Assembly (NCBI GenBank): GCA_030428945.1
Contig: JAUIEC010000018.1
Location: 1-64,000, forward strand
Reading direction: 5' to 3'
Source of the DNA: Phycisphaerae bacterium
Lineage (GTDB): Bacteria > Planctomycetota > Phycisphaerae > UBA1845 > Fen-1342
Length of the DNA: 64,000 nucleotides
The position numbers were made by a program, and so were the translations under genes. Within the stretch, counting starts at the first letter, position 1. Every line of letters begins with the position of its first letter. Positions 59,123-64,000 of this stretch are shown here, one piece after another. Under the pieces are notes generated by a model. That model did not search any database. It saw only the letters and a list, made by a program, of their open reading frames with translations, and was not told the DNA's origin.

Positions 59123-60726
59123 CCGACGCCACCGGCCGAGCCGTCGCGGCGCGGATCGGCGACGCCGACGAAGTCGCTTCCTTCGCGGGTCACGAGGGCG
59201 ACGCATCCGAGATAGAACGAGTACGGATCGCGCTGGTCGACTTCGTAGCCCTTGGCTTCGAGCGCCGCGCGAATGTCCGAGCGCATCCGGGTGGCCTCGA
59301 GCGAGACCTTGCCGGTCAGCGAGCAGTGCAGCCGCGGCGCCTCGACCGCGGCGAACGGCGCGCTGAACTGCAGGCGGATCAGGACCTGCAGCAGCGACGA
59401 GGTGATCCGCTCGCTGCCCGGCGAGCCCAGCACCGCCCAGGGCTTGCGGCCGCGGAAGACGATGGTCGGCGCGACGCTGGCCCACGGGACGGCGTTGGGT
59501 CGCAGGTAGTAGGGGTGCGAGATGTCCTGGTACTCGAAGGCGGACATGTAGTTGTTGTAGAGGAAGCCGAGTTCCGGGCAGGCGGCGTGGGCGCCGTAGA
59601 CGCGTTCGATCGACTGGGTCAGCCCGACGACATTGCCCTCGGCGTCCATCGCGGACAGGTGCGTGGTCTCGCCGCCGGAGCGGAGGCGGCGGCGGATCTG
59701 GCGGGCGACCAGGGCGGCGTACTCGTCGCTGAGCATGCGGTCCTCGGTCACCTGCGGGAAGTAGTTCGGATCGAAGGGCCGGTCCTGGCGGTCGAGGAAC
59801 GCGCGGCGGATCGTCTCGGCCAGGGCGACGGCTCCGCGGGGCGTCTCGATGTCGCGCAGCCGCTCGGGCAGGGCCTGGTGAATGTTCAGCATCTCGACCA
59901 GCGTGCGTCCGGCCGCGGGGACCGGGAAGGTGAAGATCCGCTGGTTCGCGAAGCGGCAGGTGACCGGGCGGCGTTCGATCGGCCGGGGGATCTGGGCGAG
60001 GTCGTCGAGGCGGATCAGGCCGCCGTTGCGGGTCATGTCGTCGTCGATCTGGCGGGCGATCTGTCCGGTGTAGAAGTCGTCCACCCCGCGGCGGGCGAGG
60101 CGGCGAAGCGTCTCGGCCAGGACGGGCTGCTGCAGGGTCGCGCCGAGCGGGTGCGGGCGGGTGCCGTCGCGCAGGAAGAGCGGTCCGGCCGAGCCTTCGC
60201 GGAGCTTGCGGGCTTCGCGGCGGGTCAGGGCGTGCTGGAGCATGCTGACCTGGCAGCCGTTCTCGGCCAGGCGGATGGCGGGTTCGAGGATGCGGGCGAG
60301 TTCGAGTCGTCCGAAGCGCTGGCGGACGTAGTCGAGGACCGCGGGCGTGCTGGGCACCGTGGTGGCGGTGTGGCCGCGGCGCCGCTGGACCTTGGTGAGC
60401 AGTTCGGGGGTGGCCCGGTTGGGGGCCCGCGAGGAACCGTCGAGGGCGAGCGTCTTGCCGGAGGCGGCGTCGCGGATCAGCAGCATGGTCTGCCCGCCGA
60501 GTCCGGAGGCGGCCGGTTCGCAGACGCCGAGAGCGAAGGCGGCGGCGACGGCGGCGTCGAACGCGTTGCCGCCGGCATCGAGGATTTCGACGCCGGCCTC
60601 GGTCGCGGCGTAGTGCCCGGTTGCGATCATGCCCTTGCGGGCGACGCTGACGCGGTTGGGCTGATGCAGCTTGCGGTTGCCGAGATCGAGCAGGTCGGTG
60701 TCGACCATGTGGCGCTGTGGTTCCAT
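59119..60726 (-). CDS. ggt: Gamma-glutamyltransferase
   Basis: 535 residues. Precursor site Gly-Gly-Glu-Thr-Thr-His-Leu-Ser places the nucleophile Thr354 after GGE; other family marks are GGNAFDAAVAAAFALGV near 53, GLGGQTMLL near 93, and GSPGSERI near 430. Cleaves or transfers gamma-glutamyl groups, for example from glutathione-like compounds. No signal peptide, unlike periplasmic E. coli Ggt, so a cytosolic role is expected. GGAGGG lies eight bases before the ATG. It starts 4 bp after the ATP-grasp fusion gene. Confidence 0.92.
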   Translation of the reverse strand: MEPQRHMVDTDLLDLGNRKLHQPNRVSVARKGMIATGHYAATEAGVEILDAGGNAFDAAVAAAFALGVCEPAASGLGGQTMLLIRDAASGKTLALDGSSRAPNRATPELLTKVQRRRGHTATTVPSTPAVLDYVRQRFGRLELARILEPAIRLAENGCQVSMLQHALTRREARKLREGSAGPLFLRDGTRPHPLGATLQQPVLAETLRRLARRGVDDFYTGQIARQIDDDMTRNGGLIRLDDLAQIPRPIERRPVTCRFANQRIFTFPVPAAGRTLVEMLNIHQALPERLRDIETPRGAVALAETIRRAFLDRQDRPFDPNYFPQVTEDRMLSDEYAALVARQIRRRLRSGGETTHLSAMDAEGNVVGLTQSIERVYGAHAACPELGFLYNNYMSAFEYQDISHPYYLRPNAVPWASVAPTIVFRGRKPWAVLGSPGSERITSSLLQVLIRLQFSAPFAAVEAPRLHCSLTGKVSLEATRMRSDIRAALEAKGYEVDQRDPYSFYLGCVALVTREGSDFVGVADPRRDGSAGGVG

Positions 60727-60730
60727 CGGG

Positions 60731-62881
60731 TCAGCCCTCCGCTTCCTGCAGCAGGTACTGGGCCAGCAGCAGGGTTCGCTGGATCAGGCTGATCCGCTGC
60801 ACGGCTTCCTGTGGTGTTCCGAGGTCGCGGGCGACCGGGCCGATGCCGCACAGGCAGGCGGTCCGGGCCGGGACCAGGCCGGCGACGGACGGCCAGACCG
60901 AGGACTCGTTGCGGATCGGGATTTCCCATTCGCCGGCGACGGAGGCCAGGGCCCGGGCCAGCCGCAGGGTTCCGCGGCGTTCCTTCATCGGCGGGCGGTC
61001 GGAGACCTGGTCGAGTTCCCAGCGCGGGCCGCGCTTGTCGAGGACCGTCCGCATCTGCCGGTCGAGTTCCTCGGCCAGGGCGGCGTCGGGATAGGTCAGC
61101 ACGATCGAGGCGGTCACGCGATGCGGGAGCAGCATCGGCAGGCGCTCGGTGCGGACGTCGACGACGGAGACCGACAGGCGCTTCCTGCGGTCGCTGAGTT
61201 TGCAGAGCGCTTCGAGGCGGTCCCACAGCCAGCGGAGCGGTTCGGTCTGGCGGGTGACCTGCCCGGGACGCAGAGACTCGCCGCGGATCCGCAGGCGGTA
61301 GTTCCGCTGCCCGCGGCGCTGCGTGACGACCGAGTCGCCGACGCGTCCGGGGCGGAGGATCAGGACGCGCTTGGCCCGTCCGGCGGCCTGGTGGATCAGG
61401 TCCGCGCTGTAGCGGGCGTCGCGTCCCTCGTCGGTGTAGAGCAGCACGCCGAGGTTCAGTCGTCGCAGGGCCTGGGCCTGGCGGAGAGCCCGCAGGGCGG
61501 TTTCGAGCATGACGAGCGGGGCGCGGGACGAGCCGATGCCGTCGCCGTAGAGCCACTCCGGTTCGCGGCGGAAGAGTTGCGGGGCGATCTCGGCATCGAC
61601 GGGAACATCGAGGTGCCCGATCAGCAGCGTGCCGTCGGCGAAGCCCTTGCCGGTCTGCCAGCCCCAGACGGCCCGCTCGTCGGTCAGGTCACCGATCGGT
61701 TTCAGGCCGATCTTGCCGAAGTTCTGGTCGCAGCGACGGACGGCTTCGCGAATGCCGACCGGGTCGACGGTGTGGCTGGTGTGGGCGGTCCAGTCCTGCA
61801 GGCGCTTCTCGACCTCGTCACGGCGCTGGGTGATGTAGCGCAGGACGCGTTCGCTCGGGTCGAGGGTCCGCTTGTCGAAGACGGGCGGTTCGGGCGTGCC
61901 GAAGTAGCGGGCGCTGGCGACTTCGACCAGGCGGTTCATCACGGCGACGAAGTCCATTCCGACGTGGGCGGCGCCGATCAGGTACGAGCCGTGTTCGCCG
62001 AGGCTCGGCAGGCTGTTGATTTCGAGGATGTAGAAGTTGCCGTCGGCGTCGAGGCGCATGTCGACGCGGGCGCAGTCGGCGCAGCCGATCGTGGTGAACG
62101 CCTGGATCGCCAGTTCGCGGGCCCGGGCCAGCAGCTTTTCGCCGACCGGGGCCGGGCAGGCGTGCCCGATCGAGCGGCCGCTCTTCTGGGTCTTGTCCTC
62201 GTAGGTGTAGATCTGCGGTCCGTCGCCGAAGAGCAGTTCGACCGGCGGCAGGGCTTCAGGCGGTCCGTTGCCGAGCAGGCCGACGTTGATTTCGCGGCCT
62301 TCGATGTACTGCTCGGCCAGGACGGCCTGGCGGTACTCCTTGTAGATCACGGCCGCGGCTTCGCGGAGTTCCGTTTCGTCGTGGACGATCTTCAGGCCGA
62401 ACGAGACGGCTTCGTTCTTGGGCTTGACGATCAGCGGGTAGCGCAGGTCACCGTTGAGGGGGGCGTCGGGTGTGTCGAGCACGGCGAAGTCGGGGGTCGG
62501 CAGGCCGTGCTGGCGCAGGATCATCTTGGTGACGACCTTGTCGAGCGACAGCGAGTGCGCCAGCGGTCCGGAGGCGACGTACGGCACGCCGACCATTTCG
62601 AGAATGCTGGGCACGTGCGTGTAGCGGGCCTGCCCCTGGATGCCGTAGGAGACGTTGAAGACCATGCCCGGGCGTTCGCCTTTGACGACCCGCGGCATGA
62701 AGTGCTCGAGCGCGTCGACCAGGTCCTTGTCGCCCTCGATCGTGGTGACCTGGTGCCCGCCCTGGCGGAGGGCGTTGACGACCCGCTGGATGGTCTTCAG
62801 GCCGATCTTCTCCTTGTTGGGCGCACCGAACAGGTTGATGACGTTGCGACTCTCTCGGTTGTAGACGACGGCGATCTTCAT
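60731..62881 (-). CDS. ATP-grasp ligase (D-Ala-D-Ala-ligase-like) fused to M20-peptidase-like domain
   Basis: 716 residues. The first half (about 1-335) is an ATP-grasp ligase: VFNVSYGIQGQARYTHVPS, YPLIVKPKNEAVSFG, LAEQYIEGREINVGLLG and VDMRLDADGNFYILEINSLPSL are family signatures. The second half (about 365-716) resembles M20 metallopeptidases: GHLD (His423) and TDEG (Glu485) are present, but the bridging Asp after YGDGIG is replaced by Ser-Ser. So it may be an inactive or altered peptidase. Joins an amino acid or peptide substrate in known relatives; the product here is unknown. AGGAGG lies eight bases before the ATG, which overlaps the PP2C stop (ATGA). Confidence 0.85.
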   Translation of the reverse strand: MKIAVVYNRESRNVINLFGAPNKEKIGLKTIQRVVNALRQGGHQVTTIEGDKDLVDALEHFMPRVVKGERPGMVFNVSYGIQGQARYTHVPSILEMVGVPYVASGPLAHSLSLDKVVTKMILRQHGLPTPDFAVLDTPDAPLNGDLRYPLIVKPKNEAVSFGLKIVHDETELREAAAVIYKEYRQAVLAEQYIEGREINVGLLGNGPPEALPPVELLFGDGPQIYTYEDKTQKSGRSIGHACPAPVGEKLLARARELAIQAFTTIGCADCARVDMRLDADGNFYILEINSLPSLGEHGSYLIGAAHVGMDFVAVMNRLVEVASARYFGTPEPPVFDKRTLDPSERVLRYITQRRDEVEKRLQDWTAHTSHTVDPVGIREAVRRCDQNFGKIGLKPIGDLTDERAVWGWQTGKGFADGTLLIGHLDVPVDAEIAPQLFRREPEWLYGDGIGSSRAPLVMLETALRALRQAQALRRLNLGVLLYTDEGRDARYSADLIHQAAGRAKRVLILRPGRVGDSVVTQRRGQRNYRLRIRGESLRPGQVTRQTEPLRWLWDRLEALCKLSDRRKRLSVSVVDVRTERLPMLLPHRVTASIVLTYPDAALAEELDRQMRTVLDKRGPRWELDQVSDRPPMKERRGTLRLARALASVAGEWEIPIRNESSVWPSVAGLVPARTACLCGIGPVARDLGTPQEAVQRISLIQRTLLLAQYLLQEAEG

Positions 62882-63699
62882 CCGCGGTTCCTCCTGGCGG
62901 GGCGAAACACGGCGACGCTCAGGTCGTCGGGCTTCGAGGGGCCTTCCAGTTCGCCGGACATTCTCCGCTGGCAGAAGCGGACCAGATCGGCCGTGGCGCG
63001 TTCCTGATTGCCGGCCCGGGCGGTCTCGATGATCTCGATCGGGGTCAGGTTGTCGAACAGGCCGTCGCTGGCGACGACGACCGTATCGCGCGGCCGGAGC
63101 GTGACGGTCGGGCCGACGTCGATCCGCATCTCTTCGCAGCCGACCATGTTGGAGATCAGGTGCCGCTCGTCGTGATAGAGGGCTTCGTCGTGGTCGAGCA
63201 CGCCGGCCTGCACGCGATAGCCGACCGGCGAGTGGGCCATGGTCTGCAGCTTGATCCGGCCGCGCTGTCCCATGATCAGCACCTCGGAATCGCCGACGTG
63301 GTAGGGGCGGACGGTGTCTCCGTCGATTTCGAGGACGACGAGGGTCGTGGCGGCGCCGACGTTGAGCGCCCGGACGGCGGCGTTGGCCTGGTCGAAGCCG
63401 GCCAGGATCGCGGCCTGCAGGTCGCCGTCCTCGGCGAGGGCCTGGCGGAGCGCCTCGGTCAGCGTGGCGATCGCGAGGCGCGAAGCGCGGTCCCCGGCCG
63501 GTTGTCCGCCCATGCCGTCGGCGAGCAGGATCGCGGCCCGCCGGCCCGGTCCGTTGACGATTCCGAGCGCATCTTCGTTCGGTTTTCCGGCACCGGGGTG
63601 TCCGGCGGTGAACAGGGTGACGACGCCGGCGGCGAGGTCGTGCCGGGCGGGTGCCTGCATTTCGGGCGGTGGCGAATGGGTCAGTGGTTCGGCGCTCAC
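62878..63699 (-). CDS. PP2C-type protein serine/threonine phosphatase
   Basis: 273 residues. Metal-site motifs in order: NEDALGIV near 39-43, LLADGMGGQPAGDRAS, VGDSEVLI and ASDGLFDNL, then DDLSVAVFR. Dephosphorylates Ser/Thr; needs two divalent metals. Starts at GTG 63699, whose GTGA overlaps the stop of the zinc-ribbon gene. The regulator of a kinase outside the window, or of the ligase downstream, is a likely target. Confidence 0.92.
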   Translation of the reverse strand: MSAEPLTHSPPPEMQAPARHDLAAGVVTLFTAGHPGAGKPNEDALGIVNGPGRRAAILLADGMGGQPAGDRASRLAIATLTEALRQALAEDGDLQAAILAGFDQANAAVRALNVGAATTLVVLEIDGDTVRPYHVGDSEVLIMGQRGRIKLQTMAHSPVGYRVQAGVLDHDEALYHDERHLISNMVGCEEMRIDVGPTVTLRPRDTVVVASDGLFDNLTPIEIIETARAGNQERATADLVRFCQRRMSGELEGPSKPDDLSVAVFRPARRNRG

Positions 63700-64000
63700 G
63701 TCGTCCTCCGGGCCGGCACGGGTTTGGCGCACCAGGGGCAGTACTCCCAGTAATCGCGGAGCAGACCGCCGTTGCAGCGACTACATTGCGCGCGGGCGTC
63801 GGCGACCTTCCAGGCCCGGGTCACCTTGCGGCGGCACCAGGGGCAGTAGCGCATGAAGGGCAGCAGGTGCTTTCCGTGACAGGCGCGGTTTCCGCAGCGT
63901 CCGACGTAGGCGGCATCGGAGTAGCGGCAGGTTCCGTCCGGATTGATCGCGGCGCCGTAGCACCACGGGCAGAAGCGCCAGTCGGACTTGACGCCGCGGC
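63696..64000 (-). CDS. CPWC zinc-ribbon protein, 5' part outside the window
   Basis: An open frame runs leftward from the window edge to a TGA at 63696; about 100 residues are visible, and the start lies beyond 64000. The visible part is packed with zinc knuckles: FCPWC, CRYSDAAYVGRCGNRAC, YCPWCRRKVTR, CSRCNGG and EYCPWCAKPV, ending PARRTT. Such double zinc ribbons often end bacterial protein kinases or act as regulators. Its stop overlaps the PP2C start, so the two are translationally coupled. A kinase domain upstream is a testable guess. Confidence 0.75.
   Translation of the reverse strand, partial: RGVKSDWRFCPWCYGAAINPDGTCRYSDAAYVGRCGNRACHGKHLLPFMRYCPWCRRKVTRAWKVADARAQCSRCNGGLLRDYWEYCPWCAKPVPARRTT

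Noticed and set aside
58424..59485. Longer form of the N-formylglutamate amidohydrolase
   Set aside because: The extra 121 codons overlap the gamma-glutamyltransferase gene and lack motifs; the ATGA overlap start fits the operon.

Overview
This is a GC-rich, gene-dense bacterial segment, most likely from a member of the Planctomycetota, perhaps Phycisphaerae-like. The placement rests on several things. One secreted protein ends in a paired Asp-rich dockerin/EF-hand tail of the kind common there. There are large KefA-like MscS channels, a FHA-free PP2C next to a CPWC zinc-ribbon protein, many GTG/TTG starts, and long repeat-filled intergenic stretches. No rRNA, tRNA, CRISPR array, transposase or phage gene was recognised, and the taxonomy is inference.

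Layout. 0.5-7 kb: a giant MscS-type channel and an exported GH2 beta-galactosidase. 7-9.6 kb: ZIP metal transporter, ankyrin-like protein and STAS protein. 9.7-20 kb: a type VI secretion (T6SS) spike island. PAAR and VgrG lie on the minus strand. Divergent from them is an operon of two small proteins sharing a beta-module with the VgrG tail, a 1704-residue protein with an OTU-type cysteine protease domain, and an acidic partner protein. 20.4-25.6 kb: a tightly overlapping minus-strand operon padR > ABC ATPase > FtsX-like permease > exported S33-type peptidase, with a twin inverted-repeat operator. 26-34.3 kb: RRM RNA-binding protein, B12-binding-type radical SAM enzyme, an EIIA-like/SLC4-band-3 fusion transporter, a GT-C-like membrane protein and ATP-dependent PEP carboxykinase. 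34.4-40.4 kb: a MacAB-like export operon bracketed by two lipoproteins.

40.7-45.7 kb: a four-gene translationally coupled phosphorelay (GAF-kinase > REC-GGDEF-REC-kinase > REC > REC-REC) with no DNA-binding output. 46-48.5 kb: a secreted repeat protein with dockerin-like tail and a 2OG-Fe(II)-like oxygenase. 48.9-53.3 kb: an Rcp1-like regulator, a Tat-exported solute-binding protein and a membrane histidine kinase in one minus-strand operon, with a further REC protein divergent. 53.3-56.8 kb: a second giant MscS channel. 57-64 kb: MgtE, then a minus-strand operon zinc-ribbon protein (cut by the window end) > PP2C phosphatase > ATP-grasp ligase fused to an M20-like domain > gamma-glutamyltransferase > N-formylglutamate-amidohydrolase-like protein.

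Between genes lie recurring repeats: octamer arrays (GAGGGAGC and its complement) that can face each other, a 16-bp inverted-repeat element of about 70-190 bp, GGGAACA heptamers, and a 43-51 bp tandem unit. They look like a resident repeat family that occupies intergenic space. Starts were chosen by Shine-Dalgarno spacing, signal peptides and overlap with the neighbouring gene. All functional calls are from reading motifs, not from database searches.
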